Positions 52,473 to 61,366 of a stretch of 64,000 bases of DNA are shown here, piece after piece (position 1 is the stretch's first letter; each line of letters begins with the position of its first letter). The DNA lies in NCBI GenBank assembly GCA_024230295.1, contig JAAERN010000049.1, positions 62,001 through 126,000 on the forward strand, in the 5' to 3' direction. This stretch comes from Planctomycetota bacterium (GTDB lineage Bacteria > Planctomycetota > Phycisphaerae > Phycisphaerales > SM1A02). The translations under genes were made by a program, and so were the position numbers. The notes under the pieces are model-generated. The model was given only the letters and a program-made list of their open reading frames with translations. It ran no database searches and was not told the DNA's origin.

Positions 52473-52889
52473 ATGGCTGGAAGTGTGAACAAAGTATTCT
52501 TGATGGGCAATCTCACCCGAGACGTGCAATTGAAGCACACCGCCAACAATACCGCTGTGGCAAATCTTGGCCTTGCGGTCAACCGCCGCTATCGGAACAA
52601 CTCCGGTGAAATGCAGGAAGAGACGACCTTTGTCGACTGCGAAGCCTGGGGACGCACCGCAGAGACCATGGCGAAGTATCTCGGAAAAGGACGCCCCGTA
52701 TTCATCGAAGGACGGCTTCGTCTCGATGAGTGGCAGGACCGCGACGGCAATCGACGATCCAAGCTGGTCGTAGTCATCGAGACGTTCTCCTTCGTCGATA
52801 GCCGCGGTGGTGGCGACACGAAGAAGCCCGAATCAACCTATCAATCCTCGGCGAGCAGCAAAGCCACGCCGGATGACATCCCGTTCTGA
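52473..52889 (+). CDS. ssb: Single-stranded DNA-binding protein
   Basis: A 138-residue SSB with one OB fold: NKVFLMGNLTRDVQLKHTANNTAVANLGLAVNR, then FVDCEAWGRTAETMAKYLGKGRPVFIEGRL. The C-terminal tip DDIPF is the partner-binding peptide that recruits repair and replication proteins. The linker between them is short (about 25 residues). The start ATG follows AGGAGG. Its place between rpsF and rplI is conserved in bacteria, although rpsR normally follows ssb. Confidence 0.97.
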   Translation: MAGSVNKVFLMGNLTRDVQLKHTANNTAVANLGLAVNRRYRNNSGEMQEETTFVDCEAWGRTAETMAKYLGKGRPVFIEGRLRLDEWQDRDGNRRSKLVVVIETFSFVDSRGGGDTKKPESTYQSSASSKATPDDIPF

Positions 52890-52890
52890 T

Positions 52891-52906
52891 CTGCGAGTGT
52901 TCGCAG
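52891..52906. promoter_or_regulatory. Small hairpin after ssb
   Basis: CTGCGA-GTGT-TCGCAG is a perfect six-base stem starting just after the ssb stop. A second, imperfect stem (GGGGTGCC with GGCACTCC, 52925-52948) lies just before the rplI Shine-Dalgarno. No T-run follows either. They may separate ssb and rplI expression. Confidence 0.4.
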
Positions 52907-52973
52907 GTCGAAAACAAAGACGCTGGGGTGCCAACGCAACGGCACTCCTCAACTCCCTTGGAGGACACCGCAC

Positions 52974-53573
52974 ATGAGTCGAAGAACAATCAATCTGCTG
53001 TTACTTGAGAATATTGAGAGCCTTGGCATCATCGGAGACATCGTCAAGGTTCGGACCGGCTATGCCCGGAACTATCTGTTGCCGATGGGTATGGCCGAGC
53101 CGCCAAGCGATGAACGCATCGAGACTCTCCACGCCGAACGAATCGAGGCCCTCGCTCGAGTAGAGGCCCGCCGCTCGGAGCGAGAGGAGTTGGTCACCCG
53201 CATGGAAGAAGTCGAACTCACGCTCATCCGATCGTGCAATGACCGCGGTGGCCTGTACGGATCGGTTACCCAGCGTGACATCGCCGACGCCCTCGAGCAG
53301 GTCGGCTATCCAGGCGTCGACATCCGCGCCGTCCGCCTTCCTGCATCGATTCGACGGGTCGGGGCCTATGAGGTGCCAATTCAATTTGAAGCCGATCTTC
53401 GAGCCGACATCACCGTAGTCGTCGAACCCGACCAGCCCTTGGAAGAGCGGGAGGAAATGGAATTCGACGATGAGGGCGAACTCATCGAGAAGCCCACGCC
53501 GAAGCCAGTCGCTGCCGCCCCAGCTGAAAAATCAAATGCTGCTGCAGACGATGAAGCCAAATCCGAGGGGTAG
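52974..53573 (+). CDS. rplI: 50S ribosomal protein L9 with acidic C-terminal extension
   Basis: A 199-residue bL9. The N-terminal domain INLLLLENIESLGIIGDIVKVRTGYARNYLLPMGMA carries the family signature; a long charged helix follows and then the C-terminal domain (RSCNDRGGLYGSVTQRDIADAL, IRRVGAYEVPIQF). Typical L9 is about 150 residues; the last 45 residues are an extra tail (EFDDEGELIEKP...DDEAKSEG). The start follows GGAGGA. It ends the operon and is followed by a strong terminator. Confidence 0.96.
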   Translation: MSRRTINLLLLENIESLGIIGDIVKVRTGYARNYLLPMGMAEPPSDERIETLHAERIEALARVEARRSEREELVTRMEEVELTLIRSCNDRGGLYGSVTQRDIADALEQVGYPGVDIRAVRLPASIRRVGAYEVPIQFEADLRADITVVVEPDQPLEEREEMEFDDEGELIEKPTPKPVAAAPAEKSNAAADDEAKSEG

Positions 53574-53596
53574 CGGAAACACATCCTCGATCACAC

Positions 53597-53638
53597 AACA
53601 CCGTGAGCCGACCTCATATCGGCTCACGGTGTTTTTTT
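53597..53638 (+). terminator. Intrinsic terminator of the glmU-prs-rplY-pth-rpsF-ssb-rplI operon
   Basis: AACACCGTGAGCCGA and TCGGCTCACGGTGTT form a perfect 15-base stem with a seven-base loop. A run of seven T follows immediately, overlapping the base of the stem. It lies 23 bases after the rplI stop. This is the clearest rho-independent terminator in the window. Confidence 0.95.
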
Positions 53639-53661
53639 GTCACATGTACCGAGAGGTCGAG

Positions 53662-54084
53662 TCAGGCCACGCGGACCTCTGACGAAGGCGTCGGTGCAGG
53701 CCGACCAGCAGGTGGCGGCTCCGAAGCCACTTCACCAAACTGAAGTTCCAAATACCGCGCGATGTAGTCCAGGATGCTCGAAGCCTCTGGAATGTCTGGA
53801 TTGCTGGTGCCACCAGATGGTTCGAAACGCATCCCTTTGAATCGGCGGACTGCATCATCAACCGGCAGCCCATACTGCAGTGAGATCGAGAAGCTTCGAC
53901 AGAACCCCTGAATGAGTCCGGAAAGCGTCGACCCCTCTTTGCTCATCTTGATGAAGATCTCACCTGGCCGCCCGTCATCAAAGAGACCTACGGTCAAGTA
54001 GCCCTCAAACCCATTGACAGAAAATTTGTGAGTCGTGGACTCCCGCGTCGTGGGGAGAATCTCGCGTTGTCGATCGGTGAGCAT
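53662..54084 (-). CDS. Stand-alone C-terminal (TSCPD-like) domain of class II ribonucleotide reductase
   Basis: A 140-residue protein whose sequence HKFSVNGFEGYLTVGLFDDGRPGEIFIKMSKEGSTLSGLIQ... aligns with the extreme C-terminal domain of adenosylcobalamin-dependent ribonucleotide reductase NrdJ, including GEIFI, MSKEGST and RFEPSG..NPDIP..SSILDYI. The catalytic barrel is absent, and no nrdJ lies nearby. It could be the small subunit of a split NrdJ (like NrdJb) or an independent regulator. The proline-rich tail (EPPPAGRPAPTPS) is extra. ATG 54084 follows AAGGA. Confidence 0.8.
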   Translation of the reverse strand: MLTDRQREILPTTRESTTHKFSVNGFEGYLTVGLFDDGRPGEIFIKMSKEGSTLSGLIQGFCRSFSISLQYGLPVDDAVRRFKGMRFEPSGGTSNPDIPEASSILDYIARYLELQFGEVASEPPPAGRPAPTPSSEVRVA

Positions 54085-54287
54085 TGAGGTCCTTCCGTGA
54101 CCTGAGAGGCCGGCATGTTAGCCGACCGACACTCCGTTGAAACTGGAGCTATTCGGAATTAGCGACCGTTCACCGGCCCGCCTGAGCTTCACTCGCTGAA
54201 GCGTGCACCCAATGCACTTCCGACAACTGCATCCCTGCAGCCTTGGCGTGCATCGGTTCGCAGCGACGCTCAACTTGAATCACCGAC

Positions 54288-55205
54288 TCATGGGAGCGTG
54301 GCCAAGACCACAATTGAGGCGATACCCGCCAACCACCCCACAGATGCGACGACTCGGCCGCGGCCAATCGGAGTTCGCGACCACCCTGCAATGATCCCGC
54401 TGAGTATCAGCACAGCGGCACCTGGAGCTGCCAACGCCTCCATCCCGTCTACATACGGGTACCCCACAACGGCGTACGCTCCTCCCAATGCAGCTTGAAT
54501 TGCCACTCGAAGGCCGTCCTGCCCGATGACTCCGATCATGGCAACCGGCGCCAGGGCGGCGGCCCACCCCCCGGCGAGAATGGCCGTTCGGCGTCCAAGC
54601 CGCCGCGCGGCGAGTAGAGGTATCAGAACGCTCACAGCGAGTATGACGACGCGGACCGCCACGTGATCATCCGCTCGCCTTGCCACGACCGCAAGCCCAG
54701 TGGCCGCTCCAAGGCACACGAGCACCCACCCTGCCCCCGGACCACCGTGCCCCTCATACATCCTCGGGACCGTTTCAGCCCATACGAAGACCAGCCCAGC
54801 GGCACAGGCCACGATCAAGAGGAACTGCGGACCACTTCCCGCCACCGCCAAGAGCAACAACATCGTGCCGATCGCCGGCCAGGCCAGCGGCACATGGTCG
54901 TCTGCATGCCAATCTGGATGGCTCCAGCGGGACCGAAACAGCAGAATGGGGGGCACCGCCACGAGAACTCCCAGAGGCACAATCAATAATGCGTCCAGCG
55001 AATCAACAAGCGATCCGCTCCCACTCACCCCAATCGGTGCCACCAAGCCTACGGTCGGTATCACCATGCACAGAGGCAGCCACAGCGATGCGAGCACTCT
55101 TCGTGGCCGCCCGGGATGATCCGCAGCACGCATCAACTGATTGGCGGCGACCAGAGTCCCCAATCCGAGCGCTACAGCCGCCGCAAGTGTCAGAATCGAT
55201 TCCAT
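54288..55205 (-). CDS. Polytopic membrane protein of unknown function
   Basis: About 305 residues with nine or ten hydrophobic segments and short loops; the only marked loop is a His/Asp-rich one (SHPDWHADDHVPLAW) near residue 95. No transporter or enzyme signature is recognised. ATG 55205 starts the first membrane helix and is preferred over the track start at 55253. It lies 59 bases after the mfd stop on the same strand and has TACCAT nine bases before the start, so it may have its own promoter. Confidence 0.65.
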   Translation of the reverse strand: MESILTLAAAVALGLGTLVAANQLMRAADHPGRPRRVLASLWLPLCMVIPTVGLVAPIGVSGSGSLVDSLDALLIVPLGVLVAVPPILLFRSRWSHPDWHADDHVPLAWPAIGTMLLLLAVAGSGPQFLLIVACAAGLVFVWAETVPRMYEGHGGPGAGWVLVCLGAATGLAVVARRADDHVAVRVVILAVSVLIPLLAARRLGRRTAILAGGWAAALAPVAMIGVIGQDGLRVAIQAALGGAYAVVGYPYVDGMEALAAPGAAVLILSGIIAGWSRTPIGRGRVVASVGWLAGIASIVVLATLP

Positions 55206-55264
55206 TCGGGGCGAATGGTACGTGGACCTCCCAACGGCCGCCAGAGATCGCATGCCGAGGCCCG

Positions 55265-58200
55265 CTATTCCTCAACGGTGAACACCCGCGTCAAATGCTT
55301 CAACACGCCGCCGATTGACCGTTGCCCCGCCGGAACCCGCCACCACACCTCGCTGAGACCCTCGGGACTGTTGGCCCCTACTCGCCGCACGACGCCTGGA
55401 ACATCTCGCAGGCGTGCCAAGAGCGGTTCTGCTCTGGGCGTTTGAAACACCAGATCCTCGTCCCGCCGCAGCACCGCCCGAACGCCATGTGATCCTGCAA
55501 GGGCGGCCACTGATCGCACCATTCGGAGTCGGTCGGCTGGAGGTGGAATCGGCCCGTAGGCGCTTTGGAGATCCCCCATCACACTGTCAATTGACTCAAG
55601 CGAAGCGGCCCGTGAGAGGCGCCGATACGCGTCCAGTCGCCGTGACTCGCTCGGAATCCAAGGCTCCGGGAAGTACCCCGCCCAGCCGATGTCAACGATG
55701 CATGGGGGTTCGTCAACAGGTCGCCCTTCCTTGAGATCCTCAACCGCCCGTTCAAGAAGGCGGCAATACAACTCATATCCAACGGCAGCGATGTGCCCTG
55801 ACTGTTCCGGCCCCAGCAAATTGCCCGCCCCTCTGAGTTCCAGATCCCTCAGCGCAATCCTGAAACCAGCACCCAGCATCGAGAACGACTCCACCGCTTC
55901 CAACCGCCGACGAGCATCTGGACGAACCGTTCGAGTCATCGGCAGAAGGAGATAGCAATAGGCGCGATGTCTGGATCGACCAACACGACCTCGGAGCTGG
56001 TGCAGATCAGCAAGGCCATACCGATCGGCCTCGTTGATGATCATGGTGTTTGCATTGGGAATGTCGATGCCCGACTCGATGATGGTGGTCGCCACCAGAA
56101 CATCGGCCTCGTGACGCATGAACTCAAGCATCGTCTTCTCAAGCGCCTGAGGTGTCATCCGACCGTGGCCGGTGACAATGCGAGCATCTGGGATGAGTTG
56201 GTGCACAGCCTCAGCCACATCGTTCAAATCGCTGATGCGATTGTGGACGACGAAAATCTGCCCCTCTCGAGCCAACTCTCGCTTCAGCGCCGCCCGAAGC
56301 CGCTCCTTGTTCCAAGGCATGACTTCAGTAACGACCGCCCGCCGATCGATTGGCGCCGTCTGCAGACTGCTGATGTCTCTGAGTCCCATCATCGACATGT
56401 GAAGCGTCCGAGGGATTGGAGTCGCGGTCATTGTCAGAATATCCACAGTCGTCCGGAGTTCGAGAAGCCGCTGCTTGTGTTCAACCCCGAACCGCTGCTC
56501 CTCATCGATCACGACCAATGCGAGATCCTTAAAGTGGACGTCGTTGCTCAGAAGCCGATGAGTCCCGATCAGCACATCAACCTGCCCCGCCGCTAATTCC
56601 TTCAGAATCTCCCGCTGCTCACCCCGAGTCTTGAAACGACTCATCGATTCGACACGAAACGGAAACCCGGCAAATCGACTGCGAACGGTCCGCTCATGTT
56701 GTTCGGCCAGCACGGTTGTCGGTACGAGAATCGCAACTTGTCGACCTGCAGCAGCAGCGCGAAACGCCGCGCGTATCGCCACCTCGGTCTTCCCAAACCC
56801 GACGTCTCCGCAGATCAATCGATCCATGGGCCGCGGTGCCTGCATGTCATGCTGTACCGATTCGAACGCCGCGTGCTGATCGTCCGTGGGCTCCCACGGG
56901 AATGCTGCCTCGAATTCACGCTGCCACTCACCATCTTGCGGAAAGCTGACGCCGATGCGGCTCTGACGCACAGCCTGCACGCGAAGGAGTTCCGCTGCAA
57001 GATCGCGAACAGACTCTGCTGCCCGCTCCTTTCGATTGCCCCACGCTTTACCACCGAGCATGGATCGCTCAGGAGCACCCTTGAATGCCCCGATGTAGCG
57101 ATGCACATCCTCAATGCCCGTCGCAGGCACAAGCAGCCGCGCCCCCTGGGCAAACTCCAGAACAAGGAACTCCTCCTGCGAGTCATCTCCTCCGTCACGG
57201 CGAGACTGAAGCCGCATTCCAAGGAACTCCGCCACGCCGTGCGCACGATGCACCACATGGTCGCCAGCGGAGATCTCAACAAATGCGTCCAGTTCACGCC
57301 TAGCCCCGACACCATGCACCCGCCGCCGCACCTGGTATCGATGAACAATCTCGTGGTAGGGAATGAACTGAACCGAACACCCGGCATCATCCCAGACGAA
57401 GCCGCGATGCAGATACCCCTCGACGACGCTGACGCCTTGCGGCATTGCCCCGAGGAGTTCCCGGAGTCTTGCCGCATCTCCGGACTGTTGACACACCAGC
57501 ATGAGCTGATGATGGGCTGCCCGTTGACGAATGTCCTCCATCGCCTCGGCTGCTTGATCTGGAAATGGCGGCAGTGACGACACCGGGAGCTGCAATGCAG
57601 GCGCGTCAAGGCCCGATCCAATCATGCACACACCTTCGCAGCGAGACACGAACGCCGCTTGAACGTCCTCGATGTCGGCAATCCAACCTCCTCCGGCAAC
57701 TCGATCGGAATACGATCTCGCCTGCTCCTTGATTTCTACCGGATCATCGAGAACAACCGTCCAGCGGTGATCGAGCAGTTCGGGAAGGATTCCATGAACA
57801 CCCGAATCGTCAGCCTCTGCACCGTCAAGGCCGCTCCCTCCCACGACCAAGTCGACGCGGTCGAGACGGTGGGCCGACCCCATCGTGTCCAGATCAATTG
57901 CGTGGAGCGACTCCACTTCATCACCAAACACATCCATCCGGGCCGGTTCGCCAACTTCGGGGAACAGATCGATGACGTCACCACGAACGGCAAATTCGCC
58001 GGGTCGTTCGACAGTTGCCGCACGCACCCACTTTGCCCGGGTCAGCCATGCGATCAGCGCGGATTGGTCCAGCGTGTCGCCGACCCGAATCGTTCGAAGC
58101 TGATCACCGAGATCCTCAGCATTCGGGACCGGCTGCATCAGCGCGGCCACTGGAGCAACCACGATTGTTTCTGACATCGACGCGATATCGCGAACAACGC

Positions 58201-58525
58201 ACAGCCGCTCGGCAATCAAATCGGACCTCGCCGTAGTTTCACCCGGAAGTGTCTCCAAGGCCGGGAAGCGGATGGCATTGACTCCGCGTGCAGAGAGCTC
58301 CTCAATCGCCTCGTCCGCCTGATCAAGGTGCGCCGTCACCAGCAATCGCGGCGCCACCCGCTTCGCCGAGACTGCTGCAAGGATCAGGCAAGTCGAAGAG
58401 CCAGCTCTTCCCTGCACCGACACCACTCCAGATCGCATCACCGAGTCGATGCGTTGAATCACAGGCGCCTCGTCAATGATGCGATGCCAACTTTCCTTTG
58501 CTGGCACAACTACCACCGAACACAT
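55265..58525 (-). CDS. mfd: Transcription-repair coupling factor
   Basis: A 1086-residue Mfd. The order is UvrB-like N-terminal domain (PALETLPGE, FAVRGDVIDLFPEV), RNA polymerase-interacting region (DHVVHRAHGVAEFLGM), SF2 translocase with LICGDVGFGKTEVAIRAAFRA near 575 (Walker A), VVIDEEQRFGVEHK near 678 (DEEQ box), SGIDIPNANTMIINEADRYGLADLHQLRGRVGRS (motifs V and VI), and the C-terminal TRCF domain. It displaces stalled RNA polymerase and recruits UvrA. The start overlaps the end of the ComEA-like gene by 16 bases. Confidence 0.97.
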   Translation of the reverse strand: MCSVVVVPAKESWHRIIDEAPVIQRIDSVMRSGVVSVQGRAGSSTCLILAAVSAKRVAPRLLVTAHLDQADEAIEELSARGVNAIRFPALETLPGETTARSDLIAERLCVVRDIASMSETIVVAPVAALMQPVPNAEDLGDQLRTIRVGDTLDQSALIAWLTRAKWVRAATVERPGEFAVRGDVIDLFPEVGEPARMDVFGDEVESLHAIDLDTMGSAHRLDRVDLVVGGSGLDGAEADDSGVHGILPELLDHRWTVVLDDPVEIKEQARSYSDRVAGGGWIADIEDVQAAFVSRCEGVCMIGSGLDAPALQLPVSSLPPFPDQAAEAMEDIRQRAAHHQLMLVCQQSGDAARLRELLGAMPQGVSVVEGYLHRGFVWDDAGCSVQFIPYHEIVHRYQVRRRVHGVGARRELDAFVEISAGDHVVHRAHGVAEFLGMRLQSRRDGGDDSQEEFLVLEFAQGARLLVPATGIEDVHRYIGAFKGAPERSMLGGKAWGNRKERAAESVRDLAAELLRVQAVRQSRIGVSFPQDGEWQREFEAAFPWEPTDDQHAAFESVQHDMQAPRPMDRLICGDVGFGKTEVAIRAAFRAAAAGRQVAILVPTTVLAEQHERTVRSRFAGFPFRVESMSRFKTRGEQREILKELAAGQVDVLIGTHRLLSNDVHFKDLALVVIDEEQRFGVEHKQRLLELRTTVDILTMTATPIPRTLHMSMMGLRDISSLQTAPIDRRAVVTEVMPWNKERLRAALKRELAREGQIFVVHNRISDLNDVAEAVHQLIPDARIVTGHGRMTPQALEKTMLEFMRHEADVLVATTIIESGIDIPNANTMIINEADRYGLADLHQLRGRVGRSRHRAYCYLLLPMTRTVRPDARRRLEAVESFSMLGAGFRIALRDLELRGAGNLLGPEQSGHIAAVGYELYCRLLERAVEDLKEGRPVDEPPCIVDIGWAGYFPEPWIPSESRRLDAYRRLSRAASLESIDSVMGDLQSAYGPIPPPADRLRMVRSVAALAGSHGVRAVLRRDEDLVFQTPRAEPLLARLRDVPGVVRRVGANSPEGLSEVWWRVPAGQRSIGGVLKHLTRVFTVEE

Positions 58526-58836
58526 TCCGCGATTCGCGTAGCCAACACGGACCCGACACCATCAACCCGCGGCAAGTCGAATGGGTGGGTCAATACTCGG
58601 TTAGATCCACAGATCGCCAAACGCTGCGCCAGTACCGGCCCAACACCCGGTATCAGTCGCCACATCGAGGGATCCCTAGACTCCGGATCGATCACGCCTA
58701 TCTCACCCCAACCAACCTCCGGCAAGGATTGTGACGCGCGACCCTCCCACAATGCGCCTACGGCCAGAATCAGGCACACCAGCACGACACAGCCATGCAC
58801 GCCACGACGGCCACGCCACGCGGTACGAGCCATCAT
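58510..58836 (-). CDS. ComEA-like helix-hairpin-helix protein
   Basis: About 108 residues: a short basic N-terminus, one membrane segment (GCVVLVCLILAVGALWEG), and two helix-hairpin-helix motifs (LIPGVGPVLAQRLA and VDGVGSVLATRIAE). This is the layout of ComEA, a membrane-anchored DNA receptor used in natural transformation, though minimal HhH proteins of other roles look alike. It overlaps both neighbours: the GH10-like gene upstream and mfd downstream. Tandem ATGs at 58836 and 58833 are the likely start. Type IV pilus-like genes elsewhere in the window could serve DNA uptake. Confidence 0.72.
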   Translation of the reverse strand: MMARTAWRGRRGVHGCVVLVCLILAVGALWEGRASQSLPEVGWGEIGVIDPESRDPSMWRLIPGVGPVLAQRLAICGSNRVLTHPFDLPRVDGVGSVLATRIAECVRW

Positions 58837-60326
58837 GGATCCTGTGACTGAGACGGTTGGCCCAGGGGCTTGGAGAGCTTCTTCCGCCAACCGACGAGTT
58901 GCCTGAGTACCTGCTTGGCGGCGCCTCGTTCAGAAATGAGACCAGCAGTTGGAGGGCGCGTGTCAACATGATCAAACAGATCGGTCCAGATGATTGACTC
59001 GACATGCGGCTTGGAGAGAAGTATGGGAAGCACCCGGTTGGCCCACTGGCTTTGAAGCGTCTCGCTCCACGCTTCCCGCCAACGTCCCCCTTTCCCTGCC
59101 GCATCGACCGAGGGAACTCCGAGATCTGTCACCAGAACACGAAGATCAAGCAGGAGATACCGATCGAGCAGCCGGCTGACTTCCATCAAGTCACGCATGG
59201 GCCTTCCATCTTCACCGTCCCCGAGTTGAAGCCTCAATCCGACGCCATCAAGTCGAACCCCAGACTGCACGAGTTGTTCCAAAAACATCCACGGCGACAA
59301 CGCGTCGGCGTGCTTGAACATGTACTCACTCCACGGCTGCTCAATCTCGATGATGACCCGCCGACCGCGATGCCCTTCTCGAACAAGGAGCGCAAGGGTG
59401 CGGGCCAAGTCGGTCATGTCCTTGGGCTTCAAGGAAATCGACGAATTCGTATTGAAGCCGGTGCCGATCGACCACATGCCGACATGGTCGCCGTACCGCG
59501 CGACAACTCGCTCAACATGCTCATAAGCCAGATCTCGGAAGTGTTCGAAAGACACTGCTCGGCTTGCCACCCAGCCAGGCAGGCCGTGCCGACCGAGATC
59601 GATGAGTGGTCCACCGATAACTCGGCATCCGTTGTCTTCAGCCCATGCAATCCAGTCATCGGCCTGCTCCCACACGTACGTGCCCTCTTCAGGACACAAT
59701 CGGCCCCACTGCAGGGGGATTGCGAGAAGTCGAAAGTGACGGTGCGCGAGTTCCCGCAGGGCATCACCACTGCGGCTGGGGTCGATTCGGACACCAATCG
59801 AGGTTGAGGGGGCCGCCTTAGATCGAAATCGCCGCCGAAGGAGAATATCCGCGTGAGCAATGGCAAGCCGCTCAGAAGCTCGGATCGCCAATGCAAGTGA
59901 CGCCCGACCAGCCTGATCAGCCTTGGCTTGGTTACTTGTCACCATGGCAGTCGTGAAGAGTCGCCTCGCCTCTTCCCAAAGCTGCATTGCCGGATGAGAA
60001 TCGTCGAGATCAACCATCATCCACTCTTCGGCCTTGTGGACAAACATCGCAATTCGATGTCGTGCGAGCTCCACCGACAATACGTAGGGGAGATCACGCG
60101 ACGGCAGCAAACACGTGCGAAGGGCCAGTTCACCCGGCTCACCGGCGTCATACAAAAGGCTCATGGCTGTCGCGCCGGGGGACCGTCGCAAGCACTCGAT
60201 GACGCCTTCCCGACTGCGAATGCGCCCACCAACCACAACCTCATCCTTGTCAATCAGGATGGCTTGTTGTGGCACACTCGCGTCGGCATGCCCGTCGGCG
60301 TCATAGGAGGTAAATCGAAGCATCAT
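58833..60326 (-). CDS. GH10-like TIM-barrel protein, probably catalytically altered
   Basis: A 497-residue protein with an N-terminal region of about 160 residues that I cannot place, then a barrel resembling GH10 xylanases: IPLQWGRLCPEEGTYVWEQADDWIAWAEDNGCRVIGG matches the strand-3/helix region (NxxKWE, G-x-F, GHTL). At the acid/base position GH10 has WDVVNE; here it reads MWSIGTGFN (residue ~285). At the nucleophile position GH10 has ITELD; here VLVTDLGVP (~400). Both catalytic glutamates thus seem replaced. No signal peptide. TAGAAT lies 11 bases before the start. Function unknown. Confidence 0.65.
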   Translation of the reverse strand: MMLRFTSYDADGHADASVPQQAILIDKDEVVVGGRIRSREGVIECLRRSPGATAMSLLYDAGEPGELALRTCLLPSRDLPYVLSVELARHRIAMFVHKAEEWMMVDLDDSHPAMQLWEEARRLFTTAMVTSNQAKADQAGRASLALAIRASERLAIAHADILLRRRFRSKAAPSTSIGVRIDPSRSGDALRELAHRHFRLLAIPLQWGRLCPEEGTYVWEQADDWIAWAEDNGCRVIGGPLIDLGRHGLPGWVASRAVSFEHFRDLAYEHVERVVARYGDHVGMWSIGTGFNTNSSISLKPKDMTDLARTLALLVREGHRGRRVIIEIEQPWSEYMFKHADALSPWMFLEQLVQSGVRLDGVGLRLQLGDGEDGRPMRDLMEVSRLLDRYLLLDLRVLVTDLGVPSVDAAGKGGRWREAWSETLQSQWANRVLPILLSKPHVESIIWTDLFDHVDTRPPTAGLISERGAAKQVLRQLVGWRKKLSKPLGQPSQSQDP

Positions 60327-60415
60327 TGCGGCGCGGCATTCTACGGTGAATTACCCATCGGACGGCGATTGCAGCCCAAGTGCTACACTCCCGCTCTAAG
60401 AAGGAGTCCCGACCC

Positions 60416-61360
60416 ATGCAGGCCGCCCCCAACGCCCCGATCACGACCACGAATCTCCCCCTTCAGGGTCGGCGGCAAGGCAAAGTCCGCGATATCTACG
60501 AGATGCCGGCCACGGCGGGACGGCCACCGCAGGTTCTCATCATCGCGACCGACCGCATCAGCGCCTTCGACGTAGTCATGCCAACGCCCGTTCCGGGCAA
60601 GGGGCAGGAACTCACTGCGATTAGTACCCGCTGGTTTGACATGATTCGCTCCTGGAATCTCATCCCCGATCATCTGCAATCAACCGAGCCGGCGGACGTC
60701 GCCGGCGTAGACGCCTCCCACGCAGACCAATTGCATGGCCGAATGATGCTGGGCCGGGCGGCAAGGGTCATACCCGTTGAGTTCGTCGTACGAGGCTATA
60801 TCACCGGCTCGGGCTGGAAGGAATACCAGCAGTCCGGAACGGTGTGCGGAATTGCGCTGCCCGAGGGACTGCGTCACTGCGAACAACTTCCCGAGCCCAT
60901 CTTCACCCCGGCCACGAAGGCGGAAGAAGGTCACGACGAGAACATCGACTTCGAAACTGCATGCTCGATTGCGGGACGCGGTGTGATGAACCGGCTCCGC
61001 GATGTCTCGGTCGAGATTTACTGTCGCGCTGCCGAGTATGCCCGTGAGCGAGGAATCATTCTTGCGGACACCAAATTCGAGTTTGGTTTTGCTCTCGACG
61101 CCAAGGGCAACGAGACCGATGAGATCATACTGATCGACGAAGTCCTGACGCCGGACTCAAGTCGATTCTGGCCCGCCGAGGACTATGAAGTCGGCAGAGA
61201 TCAGGATTCCTTTGACAAGCAGTACGTCCGCAATCATCTCGAAGGCCTCGTCCAGAGCGGTCATTGGGACAAGACGCCGCCCGGACCAACGATTCCGGAC
61301 GACGTCGTCGTCAATACACTGGCGAGATACCGCGAGGCACATCGCCGATTATTCAGCTGA
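60416..61360 (+). CDS. purC: Phosphoribosylaminoimidazole-succinocarboxamide synthase
   Basis: About 314 residues, the longer SAICAR synthetase form. Motifs: GKVRDIYEM (nucleotide loop), IIATDRISAFDVVMPTPVPGKG, PVEFVVRGYITGSGWKEYQQSGTVCGI, FTPATKAEEGHDENIDF and LADTKFEFGF. It joins CAIR and aspartate with ATP in purine synthesis. ATG 60416 follows AAGGAG. It converges with the beta-helix gene, with only six bases between stop codons. Confidence 0.97.
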   Translation: MQAAPNAPITTTNLPLQGRRQGKVRDIYEMPATAGRPPQVLIIATDRISAFDVVMPTPVPGKGQELTAISTRWFDMIRSWNLIPDHLQSTEPADVAGVDASHADQLHGRMMLGRAARVIPVEFVVRGYITGSGWKEYQQSGTVCGIALPEGLRHCEQLPEPIFTPATKAEEGHDENIDFETACSIAGRGVMNRLRDVSVEIYCRAAEYARERGIILADTKFEFGFALDAKGNETDEIILIDEVLTPDSSRFWPAEDYEVGRDQDSFDKQYVRNHLEGLVQSGHWDKTPPGPTIPDDVVVNTLARYREAHRRLFS

Positions 61361-61366
61361 CTCCAT

